This document shows, in pieces, positions 1 to 8,672 of a stretch of 58,780 nt of DNA. The DNA is taken from assembly GCA_012799995.1 (NCBI GenBank), contig JAAZKE010000028.1, positions 1-58,780 of the forward strand, written 5' to 3'. Origin of the DNA: Chloroflexota bacterium. GTDB taxonomy: Bacteria > Chloroflexota > Anaerolineae > Anaerolineales > Anaerolineaceae. Position 1 is the first letter of the stretch; each line of letters begins with the position of its first letter. Under the pieces are notes generated by a model. The model did no database searches. It was not told the origin of the DNA and saw nothing but the letters and a program-made list of their open reading frames with translations. The position numbers and the translations under genes were made by a program.

Positions 1-324
1 TACTCCGAACGTCCGCAAACTGCCGCCGCTCGAATGACTGGAAAAATTCCCGTAAAAATCAGGCAGGATCGCGCAGCCCGTATGCGATCGGTAATCCATG
101 CTGCTGGTCTTGCATTTGCAAGCCAGATGGACAGGCAGCAGGTGCACGTTTTGTGGGAATCTGCTCATAAAACTTCTACCCAAAACTATCAACTGAAGGG
201 TTACACAGAAAACTATCTTCCTGCTGTCAAAACTCAGGCATCCACGAGAGTCAACTTTATCGAAACGGTAGTAGTATCAGGCTCGGATCAAGGCAAATTG
301 CTGGTAGAAACAATCACTGATTAG
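1..324 (+). CDS. tRNA methylthiotransferase (MtaB/MiaB-type radical SAM), C-terminal part
   Basis: This is the 3' end of a gene that starts before the window; the frame is open from base 1 and stops with TAG at 322-324. The visible residues begin YSERPQTAAARM, the segment that follows the radical-SAM barrel in the MtaB family (usual form 'YSxRPGTxAAxM'). It continues through the helix rich in R/K and a TRAM-like end containing HVLWE and a GYTENYL stretch, like the GLTxNYxxV motif of MtaB. The family adds a methylthio group to threonylcarbamoyl-adenosine at position 37 of tRNA. The iron-sulfur cysteine motifs would lie upstream, so the split between MtaB and other methylthiotransferases rests only on the tail. 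An internal ATG at 34 is probably not the true start. Confidence 0.75.
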   Translation, partial: YSERPQTAAARMTGKIPVKIRQDRAARMRSVIHAAGLAFASQMDRQQVHVLWESAHKTSTQNYQLKGYTENYLPAVKTQASTRVNFIETVVVSGSDQGKLLVETITD

Positions 325-530
325 GTTGATCCGGGTTTTCCCCTGACCAACCAGCAAGCGGCATTGAATCCAGTTTTTCCAACCCCGGTTTCATCAGGCT
401 TTCTTCGAGCGCACGCGTGGTTTTCTGAGCACCCATTTGCATTTTCCCAACCTTTGAAGTGACAAAGAAGTGAGAACGTGGATGAGGTGTTTTATCAGGG
501 ATTGTAGAGAGGGGAGCGTCCTTTTGAAAA

Positions 531-1184
531 CTAATGGCGAAAAATTTGCCAGGATATGATGTCAATCAGGGCGCGGGCAGTAGCTGGAATTTCACGCACA
601 TGCCACCAGAGCATGTCCAACGGATGGTGAACTTGATGGCTGGCTGCATAACCTTTAGCGTTTATTCCAATACCCTTGGCAATCAGCAACACTCTGGGGA
701 GGTGAAAAGACTGTGTGATCAGCAGGAATCTGGTTGGTTCCTGCTGTTTTAGATGGACGCATGAATCAAAAGAGCGAAAGCCATCGTGATCTAAATGAAT
801 TTTTCCCTCAGGAACATTTTGTGCGAGCGCCTGCAGCTTCATCGCCAAAGGTTCATTACAATAGAGCGAACGGTTCCCCCCACTCATGATCATTTCACGA
901 ATTACCCCCTGATGATACAGATCAGTTGCAGCATCGACCCGCTCTCTCAGCACAAGCGATGGAGTGCCGTTCTTTTCAAGTCCTGCTCCAAAGACCAGAC
1001 CGATAGATTCTTCTTCATTGGTAGCAGATGGATGCATGAAACGTTTTGACCAGAGGATCACAATGATCCGCCAGAAGGCCATTCCCATGAAAAGAATCTG
1101 AATTATTCGTTTGAGCAAAGCGTTCACTATCTTGATATTCTTCCCCGTAAAAATGTTGTACTTATTAATTCCATTTATAATCAA
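531..1184 (-). CDS. SanA/ElyC-type DUF218 envelope protein
   Basis: The protein has the DUF218 fold signature: VFGAG near residue 65, then a G-x-PS-x-x-L-x-x-R stretch, an ALY-like helix, EMIMSGGN, and FLLITQSFHLPRV. In E. coli SanA, ElyC and YdcF these mark a Rossmann-like envelope protein implicated in barrier function or lipid-carrier metabolism; the exact reaction is not known. One hydrophobic stretch close to the N-terminus (MGMAFWRIIVILW) should anchor it in the membrane with the domain outside. The start is uncertain. The longest frame begins with TTG at 1184; an ATG at 1088 and a GTG between them are alternatives, and none has a strong Shine-Dalgarno. It is divergent from the kinase gene at 1204, so the two promoters must overlap coding sequence, which hints that a shorter start may be used. 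Confidence 0.7.
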   Translation of the reverse strand: MIINGINKYNIFTGKNIKIVNALLKRIIQILFMGMAFWRIIVILWSKRFMHPSATNEEESIGLVFGAGLEKNGTPSLVLRERVDAATDLYHQGVIREMIMSGGNRSLYCNEPLAMKLQALAQNVPEGKIHLDHDGFRSFDSCVHLKQQEPTRFLLITQSFHLPRVLLIAKGIGINAKGYAASHQVHHPLDMLWWHVREIPATARALIDIISWQIFRH

Positions 1185-1203
1185 GAATCAACAGGGAATC
1201 AAA

Positions 1204-2931
1204 ATGGAAAAAATAAGATTATTAAAGTCATCAAATATTATACAGGTTGAATTGCCTGACGGCAGAATCCTTGAAGGTCCGCGCGGAGCAACAGTGGAGA
1301 TGTTTTTGAAACCGTTGGCGGGTGAATTCAAGCATCAGTTGGTGGGGGCAATCGTCAATAAAGAGCTGCGTGAGCTCGGATATATACTTGAATCGAGTAC
1401 AACAATTGAACCAGTGCTGACCAGTGACTCTATTGGGAAAAATATCTATCGTCGGTCGCTGGTTTACCTGTTGTCGGCTACTTTTGAAAAGCTCTTGCCA
1501 AAGAATCAACTGACTGTAGATCATTCCATTCATTCGGGCGGTTTATTTTGCAAAATCACCGGGCCGCGCTTAAATGGAGGGAAAGACTTTTACACCCAGC
1601 TCGAAAACGAAATGCGCAAGACGGTGGAGTGTGATCTGCCAATTTATCGCGAAATGCTCTCGATTGAAGAGGCGAAAGCGCTGTTTTTAAAGAAAAAACA
1701 TTATGAAAAAATCCAGCTCTTAAAGTATAGGAAAAAGAATTACCTGACGACCTATCGTCTCGAAAATTTTATCGACTATCACTATGGGTATATGGTGCCC
1801 TCCACCGGATATCTGCGAATTTTCGCAATTGAACCTGCCTCAGCACCGATGGAGTTTTTCCTGCGGTTTCCGGAATCTGGATCATCTGAGGTGATTACCA
1901 AACGGGTGGAAGCGCCTAAAATGATGTCGGAATTTCGCCTGTATGGCGATTGGCTGAAGCGGCTGGAGATCGATTCAATCGCAGCGCTAAACCAGGCTAT
2001 TGAGACAGATCGTATTCAGGAAGTGATTCTGGTCAGCGAAGCGCTGCATGACCAGAAGTTTGTTCAAATAGCACGCGAAATCACCACCCATAAACCGCAT
2101 GTGCGCGTGGTACTGATTGCAGGGCCTTCCTCTTCCGGAAAAACCACCTTCTCCAAGCGACTTACCATTGAGCTTCTGGCACTGGGAGTTTCTCCCGTTC
2201 CGATCGAAATGGATGACTTTTTTGTGGATCGTGAGCTCAGCCCAAAAGCTCCAGACGGCAGTTACGATTTTGAATCGGTTGAAAACCTGAATATTCCATT
2301 GATGGACGCTTGCATTCAGAGACTGATCAATGGCGAGGAAGTTCAACTGCCCAAATTTGATTTTCTGGATGGGAAGAGCAAACTGGGCAAAGTGCTGAAG
2401 ATTCACAAGGATCAGATCATCATTCTGGAAGGAATTCATGGAATGAATCCGAAACTCCTGCCTGCGATCCGCAACGACTTGAAGTTTCAAATTTACGCGT
2501 CGCCTTTGACGCAGGTCAACCTCGATCGATATAACCGGGTTTCTACCGTTGACACACGCCTGATCCGTCGGACGGTGAGGGATTTCCGTGAACGCGGTTA
2601 CAATGCTCAGGACACGCTTGCCCGTTGGGGTTCTGTGCGAGCCGGGGAGGAAAAATACATTATCCCTTTCCAGAAATACGCCGATCAGTACTGTAATACG
2701 TCGTTGGTGTATGAATTGTCAGCGTTGAAAAGCCTTGCAGAAACGGCATTACGACAGGTTCCCTGGGGGACACGTGAATACGTGGAAGCCAAGCGTTTAC
2801 TGTCATTCCTGGAATGGGTGTTGCCAATACCGGAAGGATTGGTGCCGGCAAACTCAATCCTGTCAGAATTTATTGGGGGATCCAACCTGAAGCATTTCAC
2901 TGTATGGAAAGAGAATCCAAGAACCACTTGA
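1204..2931 (+). CDS. Nucleoside (uridine-like) kinase with TGS and tRNA-synthetase-like N-terminal domains
   Basis: The 575-residue protein combines an N-terminal TGS-like ubiquitin-fold domain (about 1-65), a middle part resembling the second additional domain of threonyl-tRNA synthetase (about 70-250, with HSIHSGGLFCKI), and a C-terminal P-loop kinase of the uridine kinase/phosphoribulokinase class. The Walker A motif is GPSSSGKTTFSKRL, followed by DDFFVDRE and a D-rich stretch, then IILEGIHGMNP. Such hybrids are widespread in Firmicutes and relatives and are annotated as nucleoside kinase or uridine kinase; their substrate is poorly known. I place the start at ATG 1204 because AGGGAA lies just upstream and homology begins there; the open frame extends to 1111 but that part is unlike the family. 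A strong terminator follows. Confidence 0.8.
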   Translation: MEKIRLLKSSNIIQVELPDGRILEGPRGATVEMFLKPLAGEFKHQLVGAIVNKELRELGYILESSTTIEPVLTSDSIGKNIYRRSLVYLLSATFEKLLPKNQLTVDHSIHSGGLFCKITGPRLNGGKDFYTQLENEMRKTVECDLPIYREMLSIEEAKALFLKKKHYEKIQLLKYRKKNYLTTYRLENFIDYHYGYMVPSTGYLRIFAIEPASAPMEFFLRFPESGSSEVITKRVEAPKMMSEFRLYGDWLKRLEIDSIAALNQAIETDRIQEVILVSEALHDQKFVQIAREITTHKPHVRVVLIAGPSSSGKTTFSKRLTIELLALGVSPVPIEMDDFFVDRELSPKAPDGSYDFESVENLNIPLMDACIQRLINGEEVQLPKFDFLDGKSKLGKVLKIHKDQIIILEGIHGMNPKLLPAIRNDLKFQIYASPLTQVNLDRYNRVSTVDTRLIRRTVRDFRERGYNAQDTLARWGSVRAGEEKYIIPFQKYADQYCNTSLVYELSALKSLAETALRQVPWGTREYVEAKRLLSFLEWVLPIPEGLVPANSILSEFIGGSNLKHFTVWKENPRTT

Positions 2932-2942
2932 TGATTTAAGAA

Positions 2943-2973
2943 GAAAAAGCAGTTCATACTGAACTGCTTTTTC
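2943..2973. terminator. Bidirectional Rho-independent terminator
   Basis: A perfect 14-bp stem (2943-2956 with 2960-2973), loop TAC, has A-rich and T-rich arms. It lies 11 bases after the kinase stop and can also end transcripts of the convergent GlyA-GcvT gene. Confidence 0.85.
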
Positions 2974-3069
2974 TGTCATATATTGGTAGATTCGCGTAGC
3001 GAGCAATCTATTTTGGCATAATTATTGCGATAACAACGTACCTGGAAAAGCGTCTGCCAGTGAAAGGCC

Positions 3070-6000
3070 TCAAGCTTTCATGTAGCGGCTCAAGACAGTT
3101 GCTGCACCCGGCAGTGTTACTTTTTCGCCTGGTTTGATGCTGTCAGGTGAAACTGGTTTAACTTTGCCACTGTTCTGATAAATGAAGATATTCGTTCCTT
3201 CAGCGGTAGCGCTTTTTTCAACCAACCCCAATCCGGTGATCCAACCTTCACGATCAACAGAACAGCTGGTGACTGTGCCGATCATTTTGCCTTTCACATC
3301 CAGGATGGGATCGCCTCCATGTGCCATTCTTACGGCTTTTTCGTTGAACCTGAAGCGAATAATCCTGTTGGTTAGTTCCTTTTCATCTTTGAGATAAGCA
3401 GCTCTCCCAATGAACCATGGTTTGTATGTCTTTACGAAGTGCGCAAACCCGGCTTCGTTGACTTTGATATTGTTCGAGCCAGCCAGTTCGTGACCGTAGA
3501 GCGGTAACCCTGCTTCAATCCGCAGTGAATCGCGCGAAGCCAGACCACAGGGTTTCAGCCCAAATGGTTCACCTTTTTCGATTAACAAGCGCCATAACTC
3601 GACCGCACGATCTGGATGGACAAACAATTCAAACGAAATCTTCTCACCGGTATAACCAGTGCGTGCCAGAATAATGTCAATACCGTTAAGGGTAACGTGT
3701 CCAACTGCAGATCTGGGCAACTGCTCAATCACTTTCTTATCAGCAGGTGAGCTCTCCAGCGACAATAAAATGTCTTTTGATGCTTTCCCCTGCAGTGCGA
3801 TATCGACCCGCTGCTGATCCCCCATGCGGGGATTGCGCAGATCTTCAAGAATCACGTGGCGTCCAAAAGCGCGTGCACAGGGACGATTACGATCCACCAG
3901 CACATGGTTATCACGCACAGCCTCCAGCCATGCCCAGTCTTTTTCATCATTGGCAGCGTTTACTACCACCAGATAGGTCTGCTCCGCAATCGCGTAAACG
4001 ATTAAGTCATCAATCACGTTGGCATCCGGGTCAAGGAAATGCGTGTAGCAGGTCTCTCCAACCGAAAGAGCGGATATGTCATTGGCGCAAACACTGTCCA
4101 GAAATGCCATTGCGTCCGGTCCGGAAGCGCGGTAGACACCCATATGGGTAACATCGAACAAACCAGCCGCACTTCGCACTGCTTCATGCTCATCTTTAAC
4201 CGATGTATACCAAAGCGGCATATCCCAACCGGCAAAAGGCGCCATCTTGGCTCCTGATTGTACATGGATGTCATATAACGGGGTTCTTCTGGGCTCATTT
4301 GCAGCTTTATGATCGTCGAATTTAGCAAAATCAAAGTCAGGTAAGCAGGTTGAATCAGTCTCACCCATGCCGACCGCATACGGTTTTACAAACTCGGAGT
4401 TGATGCTTTCCTGTCCTGATTCCGGCGAGTGTGCGCTGATGATCACTGGGCCGGGCAAGCGCATTCTCAGGTCATCATCAAAGCGGATAAAGCCTTCGGA
4501 AAGACCGCGCAACCAGGCTGCTGCCAATCCAATTTGACTGGACTCACAGCAGAAAAGAAATCCTTTTTCGGTGTTCATCATCGATCCACTGATCGTGCCC
4601 TGATCCGTCCAAAGCGTGGCATGCTGGGTTTCTACACCTTCAAGACTTTCAGAATCGTTCATGAAAGCATAATTTACGAATTCCTGCGCTTTGTCGCCAT
4701 GGATCAGCAGACAGGACTTCCCATCGACTGATTCAAATTCGTCATCTATGTAATAGAAATGCGGATAGCCATAGAATGCAGAACGATCCAGGGTCACAAA
4801 TCGTCCGCATAAGTCCCGAACCTCAGCTTTGCAGCGTTCAAATACGGAGAAGTCGATCTTCGATCGCAGCAACATGCTCTTTGCCCCGGGGATGTAATAA
4901 GGGTGCGTGGCGTACAACAGGTCGGCGATCAAATTTGCAATCTTCACCATCTCCGGTTCTTTCATACCGAGCTGTGTGACGCAGGGAAGCCCCAGGCGAA
5001 TGCCGCTGGCGCGCAGGGCTGATTTGTCCCCTGGAATGGTATTGCGGTTGCAGACGATCCCGGCATTGTCCAGAATTCGTGCGGCGATGTCGCCAGAAAG
5101 CGTTGCCCCATCCGCCCCTTTGAATGGCTTACAATCGATCAGCACCATGTGACTGTCAGATCCGTTGTAAGGGATTGTCACTCCGCGCTCTTTCAATTGA
5201 TGAATTAGAGCCTGAGTGTTATTGAGAATCTGCTGTTGATAAGTTCTAAATTCATCGGTCATCGCCAACTTGAAATTGGTCGCAAGGGCAGCGAAGACCT
5301 GTGTATGCGGACCACCCTGCTCGCCGGGGAAGACAGCCTTGTCGACGGTCTTTGATATGACCGGGTTGGTTGTGATGATCACTGCGCCACGAGGCCCGGA
5401 AAGCGTCTTGTGAGATGTAAAAGTAACCACATCAGCAATCCCGATTGGTGAAGGTACCACTTTCGCTGACACCAGTCCTGCGATATGAGCGATATCTGCC
5501 ATCAGATAAGCTCCGACTTTGTCGCAGATCTGTCGATAGCGCTGCCAGTCAGGGATGTAGGGGTAGGAGGTGAACCCTGCAATAATCATCTTTGGATTGC
5601 ACTCAAGCGCAATCCGTTCGATTTCATCGTAATTGAGCATCTGGGTCTCGGGATCAACGGTGTAGTGAACGATGTTGTAAAGCATGCCAGTGCGATTGAC
5701 CGGGCTGCCATGGGTGAGATGGCCGCCATGGAGCAAATCCATCGTCAGGACGGTGTCACCTGGTTTGATGATGTGATAGGCTGCGTTATTGGCAGGAGCA
5801 CCGGACAGCGGCTGGACGTTGACATAAAGCTCATCGGCAGAAAATTTCTCAGTAGCAAACAGTTCGGCACACCGTCGGCGTGCCAGAGATTCCAAAACAT
5901 CAACGTACTCAACCCCCTTGTAATAGCGTGGATCAGAATTACGGCGGTACTCTCCCAATCGCAGTTCATAGTCCAGTATCTGATCTTCAGTCATCAGCCG

Positions 6001-6198
6001 ACCGGATGGATCCGGATAGCCTTCGGCGTAGACGTTCTGGAAAACTGTCGAGAGCGATTGGCGAACCATCTCCGGCGCAAAAGACTCGCTGGGAATCATG
6101 ATCAGCTTCCGCTTTTGACGCTCTGTTTCAAGTGCGGTTAATTTGGTTATTTCAGGATCAAAATCATTTAAATCCCAATTAAATAAATAGTCGTTCAT
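3070..6198 (-). CDS. Serine hydroxymethyltransferase fused to glycine-cleavage aminomethyltransferase (GlyA-GcvT)
   Basis: One 1042-residue frame encodes two enzymes of one-carbon metabolism. Residues about 1-440 are serine hydroxymethyltransferase: IPSESF near 35, AHIAGL near 237, the PLP lysine K264 in SHKTLSGPRG, and ASGIRLG near 398. Residues about 637-1042 are GcvT: TPLYDIHVQSGAKM, FAGWDMPLWY, LFDVTHMG, ND.SAL, RTGYTGE, and ASRDSLRIEAGLPLYGHEL. Both use tetrahydrofolate, so the fusion could pass methylene-THF between serine and glycine turnover. About 190 residues in between (445-636) are neither enzyme; part resembles a worn GcvT folate-binding segment. The start has a good GGAG site at spacing 6, and the gene sits 17 bases after the alpha/beta hydrolase, so they form an operon. 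The P, H and L proteins of the cleavage system are not in the window. No frameshift is visible at the fusion. Confidence 0.93.
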   Translation of the reverse strand: MNDYLFNWDLNDFDPEITKLTALETERQKRKLIMIPSESFAPEMVRQSLSTVFQNVYAEGYPDPSGRLMTEDQILDYELRLGEYRRNSDPRYYKGVEYVDVLESLARRRCAELFATEKFSADELYVNVQPLSGAPANNAAYHIIKPGDTVLTMDLLHGGHLTHGSPVNRTGMLYNIVHYTVDPETQMLNYDEIERIALECNPKMIIAGFTSYPYIPDWQRYRQICDKVGAYLMADIAHIAGLVSAKVVPSPIGIADVVTFTSHKTLSGPRGAVIITTNPVISKTVDKAVFPGEQGGPHTQVFAALATNFKLAMTDEFRTYQQQILNNTQALIHQLKERGVTIPYNGSDSHMVLIDCKPFKGADGATLSGDIAARILDNAGIVCNRNTIPGDKSALRASGIRLGLPCVTQLGMKEPEMVKIANLIADLLYATHPYYIPGAKSMLLRSKIDFSVFERCKAEVRDLCGRFVTLDRSAFYGYPHFYYIDDEFESVDGKSCLLIHGDKAQEFVNYAFMNDSESLEGVETQHATLWTDQGTISGSMMNTEKGFLFCCESSQIGLAAAWLRGLSEGFIRFDDDLRMRLPGPVIISAHSPESGQESINSEFVKPYAVGMGETDSTCLPDFDFAKFDDHKAANEPRRTPLYDIHVQSGAKMAPFAGWDMPLWYTSVKDEHEAVRSAAGLFDVTHMGVYRASGPDAMAFLDSVCANDISALSVGETCYTHFLDPDANVIDDLIVYAIAEQTYLVVVNAANDEKDWAWLEAVRDNHVLVDRNRPCARAFGRHVILEDLRNPRMGDQQRVDIALQGKASKDILLSLESSPADKKVIEQLPRSAVGHVTLNGIDIILARTGYTGEKISFELFVHPDRAVELWRLLIEKGEPFGLKPCGLASRDSLRIEAGLPLYGHELAGSNNIKVNEAGFAHFVKTYKPWFIGRAAYLKDEKELTNRIIRFRFNEKAVRMAHGGDPILDVKGKMIGTVTSCSVDREGWITGLGLVEKSATAEGTNIFIYQNSGKVKPVSPDSIKPGEKVTLPGAATVLSRYMKA

Positions 6199-6215
6199 TC
6201 AATCTCCTTCGCTTA

Positions 6216-7052
6216 TCATTCGTTGATGTTGTTATTAATCCAGTTCAGGATCAGATCAAGATATTGATCCCGTTCCGGTTCGTTGTGCAGCTCATGAAAT
6301 CCTTCCGGGATTTCGTGATATTCGATTTCTGATCCGGCAAACCTGGCAAACCTGGCTGTAGATGCGGGATCGACAATGCCATCTTGTGCTCCCTGCAACA
6401 GGATGGCCGGAACTGGGAAAGCTGCCTGTTCCTGCATTATTCTATCAGCGTATAAAACCAGATCGGCCCCCAGGCGCAGAGAAATTTTATTATGGACCAT
6501 CGGATCTTGTTCATAAGCCTCATTCACTGTCGGATCATGGGAGAGTAATTCAATCTCAATCACATTTTGCAGCGTGATCCCAGGTACTATCCTTGCCAGT
6601 GTTGCGAGTATTGGAATGGCTTTTTGTGGGATTGCTTTTTTCAGACCCAGTGCCGGGCTGGTGATTATACATCCCTTAAGACTATCGGGAAATTTATATC
6701 CATATTGAATCGCGATTGCTCCACCCATGGAATGCCCATAGACGAACACCGATAAATCAGGTGAATCCGCAAGGATCTCATGTTTAATGTGATCGATAAT
6801 CTTCAGCGTCTGGTCGTAAGATAATTGCCCTTTCCTGCCTGAGCTGCGGCCATGCCCTGGCTGGTCAAAGGTGTAGACCTCGACTCTTTGAGCTAAAAGA
6901 CGTTCGATGACGTAAGCATAACGATCACAATGCTCACAAATCCCATGGACAAGAATTACGGCTGCCCTGGCGGAGTTGTCATCGCAAAGGTAATTTTTCC
7001 TGAAGACCGAATCTGAATTAATTGATTCATAGAACTCATCAATATGTGTCAT
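6216..7052 (-). CDS. Alpha/beta hydrolase, monoacylglycerol-lipase/lysophospholipase type
   Basis: This 278-residue protein has the serine-hydrolase triad of the Hydrolase_4 (S33-like) family: the nucleophile in GHSMGG near residue 108, an aspartate in LLQGAQDGIVDP near 220-230, and a histidine in EGFHELHNE near 250. The oxyanion region VHGICEHCDRY and FDQPGHGRSSG match monoacylglycerol lipases and lysophospholipases. No signal peptide is seen, so it acts in the cytoplasm. It is the first gene of a two-gene minus-strand unit with GlyA-GcvT, though no metabolic link is obvious. The family has broad substrate range, so the substrate is not assigned. Confidence 0.8.
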   Translation of the reverse strand: MTHIDEFYESINSDSVFRKNYLCDDNSARAAVILVHGICEHCDRYAYVIERLLAQRVEVYTFDQPGHGRSSGRKGQLSYDQTLKIIDHIKHEILADSPDLSVFVYGHSMGGAIAIQYGYKFPDSLKGCIITSPALGLKKAIPQKAIPILATLARIVPGITLQNVIEIELLSHDPTVNEAYEQDPMVHNKISLRLGADLVLYADRIMQEQAAFPVPAILLQGAQDGIVDPASTARFARFAGSEIEYHEIPEGFHELHNEPERDQYLDLILNWINNNINE

Positions 7053-7185
7053 GAGCGGTTCCTTTTTGAAAAAGCTTACTGCTTATTATCATTTATTATT
7101 TTAATAGGAAACTGCAAAACAGACTGTGTCGTTTGGAAACGAACTTGAAAACAGCTTCTGAAATACACTTTGAAAGGATTTAGTC

Positions 7186-7551
7186 ATGATTCAATTTTCC
7201 CACTTTAACTTCAACGTATTAGATTTACAAAAATCGCTTGACTTTTATGAGAAGGCGATCGGCTTAAAGCCCGTTCGCACGAAAGAAGCGGAAGATGGCT
7301 CATTCAAACTGGTCTATCTTGGGGATGGAATCACCAATTTCAATCTGGAATTGACCTGGATGCGTGACAGAAAAGAACCTTACAACCTGGGCGACCTCGA
7401 ATATCACTTGGCATTTGAGACAGATGAATATGAAGCGTTTCATGACCGTCACAAGGAAATGGGTGTGATCTGTTATGAAAACCCGAAGATGGGGATCTAT
7501 TTTATTAATGATCCAGATGGGTATTGGATTGAAATAGTCCCTAAAAGATAA
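7186..7551 (+). CDS. VOC-superfamily protein (glyoxalase I-like)
   Basis: The 121-residue protein is a single vicinal-oxygen-chelate unit of two beta-alpha-beta-beta-beta modules. It has an N-terminal histidine in SHFNFNVLDL, FYEKAIGL, a glutamate in FNLELTW, HLAFET in the second module and a final INDPDGYWIEIVPK. These are the positions of the four metal ligands in lactoylglutathione lyases. Length and motifs fit GloA, but many such proteins have other substrates. The start has AAAGGA at about 7 bases. It is a lone gene, divergent from the hydrolase and followed by the phosphate regulon. Confidence 0.75.
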   Translation: MIQFSHFNFNVLDLQKSLDFYEKAIGLKPVRTKEAEDGSFKLVYLGDGITNFNLELTWMRDRKEPYNLGDLEYHLAFETDEYEAFHDRHKEMGVICYENPKMGIYFINDPDGYWIEIVPKR

Positions 7552-7621
7552 TCGTGCGTCAGGAAAAAAATTTATTATAATAAGGCAATGAATTGTAGAA
7601 ACTCATGCTTTCAGTTGTATT

Positions 7622-7661
7622 TTTACACAATATTTACAATGAATCATTTATTCTCTTTACA
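7622..7661 (+). promoter_or_regulatory. Candidate Pho box: TTTACA direct repeats upstream of pstS
   Basis: TTTACA occurs at 7622, 7633 and 7656, with a degenerate TCATTT at 7644; the steps are 11, 11 and 12 bases, one helical turn each. PhoP and PhoB of other bacteria bind direct repeats with this 11-base spacing (TTwACA in Bacillus). The array ends 45 bases before pstS, and a PhoB-type regulator is encoded in the same operon. Assignment is an inference. Confidence 0.55.
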
Positions 7662-7706
7662 CGATGCCGGTAAGATTAGTGTGTACTTAAAACAAAGGAG
7701 AAAAAA

Positions 7707-8579
7707 ATGAAAAAAAGTATTGTCGTTATTAGTTTAGCTTTGATCGTTGCATTGTTCGCTTCCATGGTAGCTTTTGCTGCAGATTTTGATAAAAGCAAAG
7801 CAATTTCCGTAGTGTCCCGTGAAGAAGGTTCCGGAACCCGTGGCGCGTTCATTGAATTGGTTGGTGTCCAGGTAAAAAATGACAAGGGCGAAAAAGTTGA
7901 CATGACCACCGAAGATGCGATCATCGCGAATGGTACCAACATTGTCATGACCACCGTTGCCAGCGATACATATGGTATTGGATATATTTCCCTCGGATCA
8001 TTGAATGACACCGTCAAAGCTGTCAACGTCGATGATGTTGAGCCTACTGTTAAAAATATTCAGGACGGTTCCTACAAAGTGTTCCGCCCGTTCAATATTG
8101 CTTACAAAGGCGAATTGAGCGAAGTTGCCCAGGATTTCGTGAACTTCATCCTGAGCGCTGAGGGACAGGCTGTTGTTGAAGAAAACAAATACATCAAAGT
8201 TTCCGAAGAGTCACCGAAATTCGAAGGCAAAAACCCCGCTGGCAAGATCGTGGTTGGTGGTTCATCCTCCGTTACTCCGCTGATGGAAAAACTGAAGGAA
8301 GCTTATATTGCGATCAACAGCAATGCTGAAATCGAAATTCAATTAAGCGACTCCACCACTGGAATGACCTCAGCGAAAGACGGAATCCTCGATATCGGCA
8401 TGGCTTCCCGCGAGCTGAAAGAATCTGAACTCGAAGTATTGACCCCAGTAGTCATCGCGAATGATGGGATTGCAATCATTGTCAATCTTGATAACCCGAT
8501 TGAGAATCTGACCAGCGACCAGGTAAGAGCCATCTACGTTGGCGAGATCACAACCTGGGAACAAACTGAAATCAACTAA
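7707..8579 (+). CDS. pstS: PstS-like phosphate-binding protein with circularly permuted domain order
   Basis: A signal peptide (hydrophobic core to about residue 24, ending VAFAA) directs this 290-residue protein out of the cell; no lipobox cysteine is seen. It supplies phosphate to the PstCAB permease. The sequence order is unusual. The half containing SREEGSGTRG (37-46), YGIGYISLGSL (89-99), RPFNIAYKG and FILSAEGQ comes first. The half containing GGSSSVTPL (184-192), STTGMTSAKDG, DIGMASREL and NDGIAIIVN comes second and runs to the end. In ordinary PstS the GSS-VTPL half is N-terminal and the GSGTR half follows. All phosphate-contact motifs are present, so function is probably kept. The ribosome site is AAAGGAG. 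It is the first gene of the pst-pho operon. Confidence 0.9.
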   Translation: MKKSIVVISLALIVALFASMVAFAADFDKSKAISVVSREEGSGTRGAFIELVGVQVKNDKGEKVDMTTEDAIIANGTNIVMTTVASDTYGIGYISLGSLNDTVKAVNVDDVEPTVKNIQDGSYKVFRPFNIAYKGELSEVAQDFVNFILSAEGQAVVEENKYIKVSEESPKFEGKNPAGKIVVGGSSSVTPLMEKLKEAYIAINSNAEIEIQLSDSTTGMTSAKDGILDIGMASRELKESELEVLTPVVIANDGIAIIVNLDNPIENLTSDQVRAIYVGEITTWEQTEIN

Positions 8580-8620
8580 TTCTGTTACGAAATCGGATAA
8601 AAAACAGTAAATTACAATTG

Positions 8621-8653
8621 AATACAGGCTGCTCTCTCAGTGCAGCCTGTATT
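8621..8653 (+). terminator. Hairpin between pstS and pstC (attenuator or 3' stabiliser)
   Basis: A perfect 12-bp stem (8621-8632 with 8642-8653, loop of 9) lies 41 bases after pstS and just before the pstC ribosome site. It lacks a long T tract, so it probably lets only part of the transcripts continue, or protects the pstS message, giving more binding protein than permease. Confidence 0.7.
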
Positions 8654-8672
8654 TCATAAAGAGGAAAAAAGA

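Noticed and set aside
314..565. An 83-codon minus-strand frame after mtaB and overlapping the ElyC-like gene end
   Set aside because: There is no ribosome site, no family resemblance, and it overlaps the end of a recognised gene on the same strand; most likely chance.
7053..7185. Glycine riboswitch upstream of the hydrolase/GlyA-GcvT unit
   Set aside because: No tandem aptamer-like conserved blocks or strong stems are visible in this 133-base gap.
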